Shown in pieces: positions 49,189 to 59,497 of a DNA stretch of 64,000 nucleotides. The stretch is from Favolaschia claudopus (Eukaryota; Basidiomycota; Agaricomycetes; Agaricales; Mycenaceae), in the NCBI GenBank assembly GCA_037176885.1, contig JAWWNJ010000194.1:292433-356432 (forward strand). The letters are read 5' to 3'. A model generated the notes under the pieces. The model did no database searches and was not told where the DNA came from. It saw only the letters and a program-made list of their open reading frames with translations. Every line of letters begins with the position of its first letter. Within the stretch, counting starts at the first letter, position 1. A program made the position numbers and the translations under genes.

Positions 49189-50611
49189 TGAAACGCTTGC
49201 TATTGGTTTACTGTATAACTTTATTCGTAGAGATAATAAATCCCTTCAAACAAAATCCACACAACTTCAGCTTCGCGTGCGAGTCGGGGTTCCAGTAACG
49301 TATCTACTGTGGCAATCTGACTATATTCCTCAATCCGAGGATATATGTTATACAATTCAAGGTGTCTTGACTCGATTAACTTGCTTTGAGTTGGCGCGAC
49401 TCGATCCTATTTGAGCCTCTCGAACTCAGGACTTAGTCTTTCGCAATGTCGTTGGTTGTAGGAGTCTAGGTAATTTATCTTGTTCAAGTTTCCTTTCAAT
49501 CCGTTGGAATATGGCACTTGACTGTTAAGTCGCGCTTAATCCCTTGTACTCGCGTTTCCCTTGTCTCAGAATTCCGTTTCACGCGTATGGTTCCCGTTCA
49601 AATTTACTTAGTTCACGCGTTTAACAAATCTCTGATCAAATCACAAGTCCAATTTATAGATTGAAAACAAAACAGAAAACTAGTTAAGTTCCCTGGGTTG
49701 TCCCACTGGATGTGAACACTCTTTACTGAACGTGCGGCTGATAGCTTACACGGACAATCAAGGAGGGAGCAATCCACTGGAGCCCAGCTAATAATTTACA
49801 GGCTTTATATACTACGCTCGAATAAATATTTACATCTTAATTGGGTATCTACCTACGTGTCCTGGTACGTGTATTGTCCTTATTTAGCAGACGAGGCTGT
49901 TAAGTCACGCCTGTGTGTCGTGGTGGCACGCGCGAGTAACGTGTAAGTACACGAGGAGTCACTATCGCATTTATCGCGTCGATCCCTCGTGATGGTCACG
50001 TGTGCGTGATGGATCCTCTCGATCCTTGACTCGATACTGGCTTCTATCCCACTCATCGCGGCTAGCCTTTCGAGGATACGAATGTTCCTGCTACGTGCCT
50101 CGCCTCGAGGTAAGGTCCTTCCGGTCCTTGCCAGAACTTCTAATTCGTCTTGAGTAGAGAAATCTCTTCAAGATCATTGATCCTATGATGATCCGCTCTT
50201 CGGCATCTTCGGCAATCCTTCTGCCGCTACTCGGTTTCCCTTGGTTCGTCGTTCCGCGACTCGAATCCCTTGATCTTGGCCTAGGCGCGCTGCCTAAGTA
50301 TTCCCCAATGTTATCCCATGTTCCTTGATGTCCCCTTAGGTCCCAATTCAATTGGTAGAATGGTTGGACTTAGAAGAGGGATTGTTATCCTTGACTACCG
50401 TGTACGAGTACCCCATTTCTGGATAATCATAAGTCGTAGACAAGTCTAGCTTCCTTGCATCATCTAGTTAACAGCGCGGGCACGCTTTAACCCTCCGAGA
50501 TATATTCCAAGAGATGTTCCTATATTCCTCTTAGTTCAAACACGCGTTATATAATATTAAACATGTTCAAAAATTGAGAAAACACGGGGTGTTTTCATCC
50601 CAGGCCTATCA
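49189..50611 (-). repeat. Right LTR (5' LTR of the element), 1,423 bp
   Basis: Starts TGAAACGCTTGCTATTGG and ends GGCCTATCA on the plus strand, a direct repeat of 33313-34737. It abuts a coiled-coil reading frame at 50612 with no visible target duplication. As the 5' LTR it should contain the element's promoter, reading leftwards. Confidence 0.96.
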
Positions 50612-52606
50612 ACGGAGCGTTGCGACAGTATTGCTGCGGCAGTTTGGAGCTGGAGTTGATGAAAACAAGGTGCAGATTCAGCGAAAAGAGGATGTGATAG
50701 ACTTGCGAGATCTTGTTCAACTGACAGAAGCGATATCAAGAACGAATGTGACCTACTTGGTTGGAGAAATCACTGCAAGTTCGGATGAAGAAATAAGGGC
50801 CCGAGACGTTGAAACGTTGGCGCCGATCGAGACGTTGAAGAAATGCGGGCAACGCGAGATTGGGTGGCGCGATTTACGTCGACCGATGATGAGAGATTCT
50901 TTGGACGTCTTTGCGCAGGAAGCAGGGTCTAAGATTCAGAGCCTGGAGGAAGAGAGACGAAAAGAATATGAAATTGATCAACTTAGGACGGAGGTTCAAC
51001 GACTCACGGAAACGATCCACGCCTTGGACGCGGCACGACGAGATAGTCTGAACGAGATATTCACTTGGTGTCGAGATGAAAACGGAGTTCTCTGGGATGC
51101 GATTAAAGCTGTCAAAAAGGGACTCGGCGAGAGGGAATCGGATTCAACTCACAAGCAATCGGGAGGATCACAGCATGGTGTTGGACAGTGCAAAATCGAG
51201 ATGGATTTGCTGCGCGAGGAAATATTCAGCGGCTTCGATGTGCTTCGGGATGAAGTTCGTACCATCCAAGTACGACTGCGTAATGCACGGGTATGTGGAG
51301 TTCTGCCGCAACAAATCACTATGGAGGAATTCAGCGAGGCCATTCAGTTTGGGCAGAACGAGATTGTAAAAGTGGAGAACGAGCTCACAAGGGTTTTTGA
51401 TAAAGTAGGATTTATTGGAGAATCATTGAGGAATTTGCAGGAGGGATTTGAACGCCAAAGAATCAATTTGGATGCGCTCCATGAGGAGATGATGAAAGAA
51501 TCGGATTGGGTTCACGATGAAATACGCACCATTCAGACAATATTGCATCAAGCGAGGATGTGCGAGACTGTACACCGATCCCGTTCGCTACGAGCGAGGT
51601 TTTCTTAATGAATCGATGAGGAGGAAACGAGGCTAGCAATAAATGAGAGTCACGTACCGTTGCGGGATAGACGCGCCTTTGAGCCGCTGTTGTCGAAGAA
51701 GCAAAAGAAAGCGCTGGAGCGTGCTAAGTTGGCACGCTCAAACAACCAGAACTCAGTCAAAGAGAACAACGAAAATCGCCAGAGAGAGGTGGATGTCAAG
51801 ATAGTTGACGAAGTCGCTGCTAGAAGGAGTTCTGAAGAGGACTCCGCCGATGATTTCGAATTCCTCCCAAACGATGACAACTTGTGTCAGAAATTAAGCA
51901 GTTGTAGGGAACAAGAGAGAGGCTATTCGGACGACAATGAAGCCAAAGAGATTGCTAGCGAATTCTTGAAAGGAGATCGGCCGGTGGAGTACGAAAATTA
52001 TGAGAACAGCCCGAAGTCACGGAACTTAGATGTATTGGACGCGCGTGAAAGGTTGAGTTTGCAGACACAATTGTAGCAAAACCGAATGTGCCCAAGCTTG
52101 GTTTGTCTTGATGCCTCGAGGGGTGTCGTCGTTGTGAACATGGGAGTCAGGAAGAAAGAGCGAGAGAGTGGGAAGATGTTGGATTGACATGAGAAGAATG
52201 CGCTGAAGACGGCATCGTGAGCGGATCACGGAACAATATGAGCCGTGCCGATTCAACGAGGACATTGTTGAACAGAGGGGCGAGGGAATTTTAAAAGAGA
52301 AGAGCACAGAGCCGAGATGACTGGGGACAGTCAGTATTTGTCAAAAAGGGAGATGATGAGCCGGCATTTGTTTTGCGCCTGAAAACAATCAAATCACGGA
52401 CATTTGCGTGATTTCATCATTCTTCTCTTTCGGTGTGATCGCCGCGGAGGTTGAAGCGCTGGTTGAACAATGAGGATTCATTGTACGCCGCTGAGCAGTG
52501 CGTTGGAGCACAGTGAAACGGAGATCAGAGATGAAATTAAAAACCTGATGAAACTGAGATGCATGGAGATTGGATGCCTCAGGGAAATGAGCGCGTTTCG
52601 AATCAT
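50612..52606 (+). pseudogene. Coiled-coil protein gene, 5' end lost to the LTR
   Basis: An open frame runs out of the right LTR (an ATG at 50574 lies inside the LTR) into RSVATVLLRQFGAGV and on to a stop at 51608. It is rich in Glu/Arg/Gln heptads, so almost wholly coiled coil. A related pattern recurs: LRDEVRTIQVRLRNARVCGV (~51245), then VHDEIRTIQTILHQARMCET (~51510), then EIRDEIKNLMKLRCMEIG (~52525). A second frame at ~51620-52073 (RDRRAFEPLLSKKQKKALER, then an acidic stretch) starts only a few bases after the first stop, too close for an intron. A frameshift is therefore likely. The original N-terminus is missing. Family and function are not recognised. Confidence 0.55.
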
Positions 52607-54611
52607 GTGACCATGTCTCAGAAGTTCAACTTTGTCTCGAACGCGTCGCAGAGGCGACTGGCTGTGTTTGGAACGTGTCTGGAGCTTGAGGACACTAGCA
52701 ACAGGAATCATAATCCAGGGCCCCAGGGCTATACAGACAGAAATGAAACGTAGAACAATGGTTTTATAGAAAGACAACACGTACAAATACTGTAGTATAA
52801 AAGGACGACTGGATCGTAGGCTAAAAGAAGAAGATACCCACCAGAATGTACCCCCCACTTAATCTATCTGCTTTACGCTTTAAAATCTTGCTTGCTTAAT
52901 TTTCTGATTCGTTTTACTTGAACGCCGACCGATTGCTGGACTCCTAGGCCCTATTTCAACTATGGATCATTTAGTCGCCGTTGCGCGCAAATCCGAAGCA
53001 GGAGCGTCCTATCTGTTCAGTATAATCTTGGTCTTGTTGGTTTTATTCGTTTGGTCTTTTGGTTGGTTGATGAAGATATTCACTGCGTTTAGCCGGTACG
53101 TCCACGGCACTTGGCCGACTTTGTCCGATCATGGCAGATCCGCGTCGGCAGACCTGTAGACGGGGGATCGATCAAAATCTGCGGATTTCGGGCGACATGG
53201 GCCGATCATTGGCCAATCTTGAGCGCCTGTCAAACGCCGGCAAGGCGCTCCCAGCCGTATGACCGCCGAGAAACCGATGTCTGGGGTTTTTCAGGCCGTA
53301 GAGAAGCCCTGGACAAAGATTTGAGCCCATAGAATGATGCAAGAGTCTGATATACCCTTCACAACTTTCGGTATGTGGACGGGGGTCGCACAATATTGTG
53401 CAGACGACCCCCTTAAACGCAGTGATTTTGGTTGGATTTTGGTTTGGTTTGGAGGAGGTTGTGTCGAGGTTGACGAGTTTTGATTTGAGTTGGCTTATAC
53501 GGTGGTGGGAAGGGATTCCTTTGGACGAGACGACTACGCGCTCGCTGGCGAGTGCACAACATTATCATCCTTCTTTTCCTTTTCCCGCCATATTTATATT
53601 ATTCTTTCCCTCCCAACGATGGTCTTGATTGCCACATGCATATACTTTGCATGGAGCCCCGTACTTGCGCGCGCATCACCTTTGTTTGGGTTGTGTTGTT
53701 TGATTGGTGGATGGATTTCCCGCTTCACTCACACACTCATCCCGCGCGTTTCAATGCGACAGACATCAACAGTGGGACTCGCTTAAATAGCCGAGTCCCA
53801 CTCCCACTGTTCTTGTATATACTCCTTCGGTCTTTAGGTCGAGAGGAGTCTGAGACTGAAGGATAACATAACATCCTTGTCGTTTTGCACCATCGCCGGT
53901 GATAGGCATATCGATCTTCGTCGGAAAGAAGACTCAAGCTAGACAGAGCGAACAGTAAGCGCGAGCCACTACTCGTGCTCATTCAATTGCACCGAGTCAG
54001 ACTTTTGGACCTTGGTGCTGTCCCCTCAGAGGGGACTTGCGATCCAATGGTGGCATCAATCGTAAAGCTTGTGAAGAAAATAAAGCGCAGCCTGCAGGGA
54101 CCGGGGCAAAGGTAGTCGTCGTCGTCGTTGTGGCGGACAGATCTTGTTACGGATCAGGACTCCAGGAGACCGATAGCGCATCAGATGCGAATGATCTCGG
54201 TCTTTTCGCTCCGATACCTTGCTCCTGCCGCTCTATCGTCAACTCTCCGCCGACATGACGCTAAACCTGTGATAACGGCCGTTTACAAGACCATGCCAAG
54301 GGGACTCGGAGTCTGACTTTTGGGCGGAAGGATCTTCCGACTGGAACGCCGGCTTGCAGCGCATGAAGGAGACGAGCACTTTGATTAATTGTGAAAAATT
54401 CAGAGACTCACGGTGGACGCTGCTCTCGTGGATCTCGGAGGCTCGAAGGCGGTGGGCATGAGTGCGCAATGAAGTCCAAGGATGGACAATGACTGAGAAG
54501 AAAGTAAGGTTCCTCCTGCTCAACCCCAGCGCGGTTCCTAATGGACCTGATCTCGTCGTATGGAAGAATTAACCCAACCGTTATCTACAGCGTTGTGAAA
54601 GGGAATGTGTG
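52607..54611. other. 2 kb region without a supported gene
   Basis: A plus-strand frame at 52962-53159 begins with a short N-terminus followed by a hydrophobic segment (LFSIILVLLVLFVWSFGWLM). It could be a small membrane protein, but it is short and has no support beyond that. A perfect hairpin lies at 53381-53412. The GTCGTCGTCGTCG run at 54115 is a minor microsatellite. Confidence 0.35.
53381..53412. repeat. 32 bp hairpin with palindromic core
   Basis: Arms GGGGGTCG (53381-53388) and CGACCCCC (53405-53412) are perfectly complementary and enclose the 12-base palindrome CACAATATTGTG. No flanking element is recognised. Confidence 0.7.
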
Positions 54612-54744
54612 TCTCTACGGTGTAGTGGTAGAAGTTGTGTTGGACGTCGAACCCTCGTGACGTCGCACGCTCGGATCGAGACCAGGGGTCGCCAGCTGTC
54701 CACTATTCCTACCTGCTCAGCTGAAGTTAGTTTTCTTTTTTTTT
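54612..54744 (+). repeat. tRNA-SINE-like repeat, copy 1
   Basis: Contains an A-box-like stretch (GGTGTAGTGGTAGAAG), about 20 bases later a B-box-like stretch (GACGTCGAACCCTCGTGACG), a tail with GTCGCCAGCTGTCCACTATT, and a T-run at the end (TTTTCTTTTTTTTT). Three other copies occur within 5 kb. The layout fits a tRNA-derived SINE with a poly-T/terminator-like 3' end. Confidence 0.6.
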
Positions 54745-54775
54745 GGCGTCGAGATGCTCGTACTGTGCCCGTTGC

Positions 54776-54878
54776 ATAGTATATATTGGTACAAGTTGTG
54801 TTTGATGCTGAGACCGCCTGACGTTGGCGCCGATCGAGCCGCATTGCGACTGTCCATTATCCACTAAGATTTTTTTTC
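54776..54878 (+). repeat. tRNA-SINE-like repeat, copy 2 (diverged)
   Basis: Shares TTGGTACAAGTTGTGTTTGATG, the CGATCGAG middle, CGACTGTCCATTATCC and a terminal T-run (TTTTTTTT) with copy 1, which it follows directly. It is the most diverged of the four. Confidence 0.5.
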
Positions 54879-55517
54879 CTTCGGCGTCCAGTTTCGAATC
54901 GCTGTTGCCGTCGTTCCGATCGTCTATAGTGCTTGCTCATTGATTTTTTTCCTATTCAAGACAATGAAACGGGTCAGCCATCCAAAAAAAACATCAACAT
55001 GCTGCTTCAATATTTAATACTCTACAAGGTTGCTAGTGCTACACTGAAACTGTTATCAAATACACTTTGTTATCAATGGACCCTCGTTTCAATAGTACAC
55101 GCTCTCTCGTGAACATGCGTCGCAGCACCTCTTGCCACTCGCGGCGTCCCGCCCTCTCTCTCACCCCACCCTTCACCTTCACGATTTCCCGATCGCGGTG
55201 GCAGCATCCCCTTCACCCTCAACAAGCTTGTTTGCGACACCCTCGGCCTGAGCATCTGCCTTCGGGGGCGGGTCAATCGCCGGCGGCAGCGGTATCCCTG
55301 CGAGCATGGGCTCCTGGAGCAGGAAGAATGGGTCGAGGAGGGGAGTATGCCATGCGGTAGGTTCGGGATCTCCCAGGGCGGGAACCGGAAACTTGAAGTC
55401 GAAGTTTGACGCTTTCGGTACTAGCGGGGTTCGTTGTCGGCGCGGATTGCGGTTGTCTTGAATCTACAGGATGAAAGTCAGGCAAACAATTACGCGTTAT
55501 TGACAGCACACAAACAT

Positions 55518-57118
55518 TCATGATTGAAGAGCCTGGCGTGGCCGTTTCATTGGCGGAGGCGAGTCAGAACCTGTAAAATATTGAGTCGTCGTAGCACTCG
55601 CGCGACATATGAATGTACGTTTGAATCGTTTCCTCTTGCCGCCATCATCGTCATCCTCTCGAACACGCCGCTCGAGTGTCTGCGCCTTTCTTGCCGCGTC
55701 CTCCGCCACACGCACGCTTCAAATTTGGATGAGCGCTGGGAACGTCAATTGAAACAACAGTATACTCACGGCTTGTAACTAAGAGCAGCCGCGATGGCGC
55801 CTCTGAGAATGGGACGGAAGGTCTCGCGCACCCAGTCCTTGAGTACGAGGCGCGACTGGGAGATGAGGACAGCAGCGCAGACGATCTCGAAGGTGTTGCC
55901 GGGGTATTTCGGTAGCTCCTTGCTCTTGAGCTTAAAGAATCCGCGACTTCTCAAAAAATGTAAGAACGTCGCATTCGATTGTATGGGACCCGCTCAATGC
56001 CTGAAGAAATCCATGTTCAGAGATATCTAATAACGGAAGAAAGCCCTACTTTGAATATTGCCGTGTGTCGGGCTTTCGGGACCAAAGTGCTGAGGAACTC
56101 GAGTAACAACTCCGCGAACACCACTTTGACAGCCGCATCCCCGTGCGTCTCAAGGGGGTCGCGCCCTGCAATCGGACCACGAACCACACTCCAGAGGTGA
56201 GTCGATACATCCGGAAATCCTGGGAGAGCATTGAATTCTGCCTCGAAAGGTGTGACCAAAATGACGTTCTGGAGGTACGTCTCGTACTTGGTCGGATCAG
56301 GCGCTTCAAGTTGGGGACACATCAACAAACGGGTTGGAGATATGAACACTTCCGAAAGTTCATACCGTCTTCCGCCTCCTCCTCCATTTGCGGCTTCTGA
56401 GCTGTCTCTTCTGCGTGACCGTCCTTAAGCTCACCACTGTCCCCCGCGTCCTCCTTCTGCTTGTCAGCACCGTCAAGCTCCGTCCCCGATGGTTCTGGTG
56501 CGCACATTCAACGATTTGGAACGAAACGGGACAGAACCGCATACGTACCGCCTGATACTTGTACATGTCCTGGTCCGGTCTTGATCTCCGACAAATTCTC
56601 CGAGTCATCAAAGCCCACTGAGCCTCAATTCTACTATTGAGAGAAAGAAGGACACTTTTTGACAGGCCCTCGTACCTTGAGTTTCTGCCCAAGATGTTGG
56701 ATTCGAGTAGATTTTCGTGTGCAATGACATACCTCTGAGTCCACTGGTTTTTGACGTTAGAGTATTGCTGAGAATGGACTCAGACTTGTAGCCACTGGCT
56801 GCCGAGTCTGACGCTGTATATAAATCCTCTCGTCAAGACTTCAACGTAAACGGTGTTTATTATGGTGCTATACCTTGGGCACCCTCGTCAGCCGCAGCGT
56901 CTAACTCCGGCACAGTGAAGTCGAGGTTGGATGTGAGATCTGAAGGTAAACAATAGTGTCAGTGTCGGAAATCTATCCTGGCAAGTGGACACGTCACCCG
57001 ACAATGTAGCATATGCTTTGAACTTTTTCATATCTGGTTTCGATACCGGCGACGCGTGCGTGGCGTCCGATGTAGTGGCAAATGGGGGCTCTTGATCAGA
57101 GTGACGCGGACGCTTCAT
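55518..57118 (-). CDS. RNase III-like domain protein, gene 2 of a tandem pair
   Basis: Starts MKRPRHSDQE at 57118. The first exon joins over a short intron to an acidic exon (NLDFTVPELDAAADEG). Several small exons follow (one reads IEAQWALMTRRICRRSRP), then a Glu/Lys-rich linker (56500-56350). The clearest part is RNase III-like: ETHGDAAVKVVFAELLLEFL (~56160) corresponds to the LEFLGDA signature, followed by IFKVGLSSVIRYL. In the next exon YPGNTFEIVCAAVLISQ (~55905) corresponds to the second signature, ADTFEA. The first signature keeps Glu and Asp; the second has Asn for Asp. After one more intron the C-terminus is basic (KRKRFKRTF) and stops at 55518. It could be a structural RNase III-fold protein, such as an mL44-like ribosomal protein, or an active nuclease. 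Exon borders are approximate. Confidence 0.6.
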
Positions 57119-57329
57119 GCTGGCGCCATTACTGTATATATGAGTGACGGGAATATTCTGATCCAACAAAGATCTCACCGTTTCTCTGTTTCAGAGGCGT
57201 GTATTAGGTCGGCTAATATAGTGATCTTGTCTTTTCGTTTCCTTAGATCTCGTGGGGGTAATATTGATGGCATTCTGCGCGTGTGTCACATTAGAAAGGA
57301 GATAGAGTTTGCACGCGATATGAAGATAT

Positions 57330-58149
57330 TTACTCGCTGGCGCGGGCGCAGATATCCTGGAGCACAGTGTCTAGCGTCGTTTCGAAAAAGTGCTCCTGGA
57401 TAGAAAGCTCTGATAATGCGCCCACCAGCGCGTACCAAGAGTCAGGTTCGGCGAGCTCGAGGTCGCCGAGATCCGGTTTCTTGTATTTGTTGAACATAAC
57501 TGCTAAGCTTGCGCGGGAGGTGAGCGCAGAGCGTAGGGTCTGTTAAGAGACGGTGAGACGTCACAGTGGGACAGGTTCACAGATGATCTTACCGTTAGGG
57601 AAGCTTTAGTTAACATATGCGAGGGAAGCCTCCAGTAGAGCCGACTGACAACCTCATATAGCGTGTATGCGTTCCCGAGGTAGACGAGTCGTTCCACTTC
57701 TCCGCTGCCTCCGTGTGCGCTACGAACGATTCGAATGGCAGATTGCGGGAATTCTCCACGCGGTCCAAGACGGTGGAGAGCAAGATGGGCCTCGCTCTTG
57801 AGGACGGCGAGTAGCTCGGCAACAGTTGTGGAAGCAGGAATATCGGCGGGGGCGGCGGGAGATATGCGCTCTATCAGAGATTTTTTCGGAACCCGGGACT
57901 TGGTCTTGCTCTTCGGCAGCTGAGCGTTCTTTGAGTGCGATGTATGAGCGGGGTCGGGATGTGAGTTGCTGAGCGCGGTGATGTTGAGCTGAGGAGGGCT
58001 GTGGCAAATGAGTTGGGCGTGGAGCGTTCGGCAAACGCTCGCTGTTGCGGGGTCATTCCAAGTTCGGGTGCCAGCGCCACAGTGGATGGAAGTGAGGGTG
58101 AGGTGGAGGCGGCTGGCGTGGGCTCGCCTGCTTGGACTGGCGGTGCCAT
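57330..58149 (-). CDS. RNase III-like domain protein, gene 1 of a tandem pair
   Basis: The last two exons are well supported: one ends ...RLPSHMLTKASLT at 57593, then a 53-base GT-AG intron, then TLRSALTSRASLAVMFNKYK from 57539 to the stop at 57330. VERLVYLGNAYTLYEVVSRL (~57690) aligns with the RNase III signature ERLEFLGDA but has Val and Asn where the metal-binding Glu and Asp belong. LRSALTSRASLA matches the LVS...LA helix. The protein is probably a catalytically dead RNase III fold. The start at 58149 (MAPPVQAGEPTPAA) is uncertain, because that frame must change before ~57950 and I found no clean intron. The gene lies directly upstream of the second RNase III-like gene on the same strand, which points to a tandem duplication. 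Confidence 0.55.
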
Positions 58150-58847
58150 TGGAAAGGCTCTAGAAGTGAAAGAAAAAGGAGAGAGGGTTTAATGCTGGGT
58201 TGGTGACGCGCGCGTCGACCAAACAACGTAAATCGCCGATCGCGCAAACTGACGATATCAGCACTGATTCAACTAGAGCTGGGGTTATTACCTCTTGTGC
58301 ATCTCCTCTCATTTTCAAAGACAGATACTAGCGCTGTCAGGGTTTGCTTTGGTGCTGAATTCATGATTTTATGTATCTGCAGCGTCGCCTGCTTTGACTA
58401 GGCAGGGCTGATGGGAAGTCTGCGCTGGGTGCCAGACACAGAGTTCCAGCATCTGTACAATACGGTGCTGGTAACCTGCAAAAACTATGAGACCGGTGAA
58501 GTCGATGAAAATTTAATTGAGCTTCATCATACTGGCACAAGCTCCAAGAATGACTCGGAGGTCGAGCAACAGAACTCGGGTTGAATCTTTGAGACATCTG
58601 ATACTAGAAAGCTTGAAAGTTTGCGTCTGGACCGATGCATCTGCGTAGTACTTACTACCGCAAGAGAGAGACTCGGATGAAGGGAGCTACTAGATTTTAC
58701 CAAGCATATGATCCGGTTCAACTTGTTCTCACGACTCAAGTCTCACGATCACGAAAACTCCACACAGGTGAGTTTAGCTCAAGTTCAGCTGCAGGCTGGA
58801 CTACTGAACAATATGAGCATAAGGAGAATGTAAGTGTCCACTCATTA

Positions 58848-58957
58848 GTGAACTGGTAGGGTTGTGTTTGATGTCGAATCCTCGTGACGCCGTCGTGTTC
58901 GGCGGATCGAAACTCCGGCTTCGCAAACTTTCTACGGCTTCAACTTTTTTTATTTGT
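58848..58957 (+). repeat. tRNA-SINE-like repeat, copy 3
   Basis: Contains CTGGTAGGGTTGTGTTTGAT, the block GATGTCGAATCCTCGTGACG shared with copies 1 and 4, GGCGGATCGAAAC and a terminal T-run (CTTTTTTTA). It overlaps no supported gene. Confidence 0.55.
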
Positions 58958-59162
58958 TTTTGGCTGGGACCCGGATGTCGTGTATGAGATTGCGAAAACT
59001 TCACATTAGGCCGTCTACAATTTCTTTGACCAGCTGCGACGCCCCAAAACGGATTCGTAATCTTGATTAAGACAAGTTCAGTTCGAAGAAATAATACGAC
59101 CGACCCGTCATCCAGGTCCATACACCGATATCAGTGTTGAACACCGGACTCTTGTCCTTGTC

Positions 59163-59267
59163 TGGTGTTGTGGTAGAAGACGGTAGAAGGTGTGTTGGAT
59201 GTCGAACCCTCGTGAAGTCAGCCGTGCCAGTGGTCGGCAACTGTACACCACTACCGATCTTTTTTTG
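59163..59267 (+). repeat. tRNA-SINE-like repeat, copy 4
   Basis: Contains TGGTGTTGTGGTAGAAGACG, then GGATGTCGAACCCTCGTGA, GTCGGCAACTGTACACCACT and TTTTTTTGCGTCGA. Copy 1 is followed by the same TTTTTTTGGCGTCGA end, so the 3' boundary is shared. Confidence 0.6.
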
Positions 59268-59497
59268 CGTCGAACCTGAGTTCCAAAATCCGTTTTATTG
59301 CTTTCGATTTCTTTCGTCCTTTCCCAAAATCCATCAACTACCTTTCCTTGGTCTCCTGAGAAGAAGACTGCGTAGAAACAATTGGAAGCAGTTCCAGTAT
59401 ATAATATGAACATTGTTTACATCAAGTCTATGTCAAGTGTACATTGAATGAGTGGGGGTTCCCAGTCTCAGTACTAGAACAGGCCAACGCACCAGTC

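Larger units (their letters stand above)
33313..50611 (-). mobile_element. Ty3/Gypsy LTR retrotransposon, 17.3 kb, with antisense cargo genes
   Basis: Bounded by direct LTRs of 1,425 and 1,423 bp with TG...CA ends (read on the plus strand). Gag-pol is on the minus strand in the order gag, protease, reverse transcriptase, RNase H, integrase, which defines Ty3/Gypsy. The primer-binding site lies just inside the right LTR and a purine tract just inside the left LTR, so the right LTR is the 5' LTR. Between pol (ends 41754) and the left LTR are ~7 kb of intron-containing genes on the opposite strand. The bases outside the LTRs do not match (gccgg on the left, acgga on the right), so no target duplication is visible. 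The flanks are two different genes. Confidence 0.93.

Noticed and set aside
54112..54130. GTC trinucleotide run
   Set aside because: Too short to be a notable microsatellite, and not in a supported gene.
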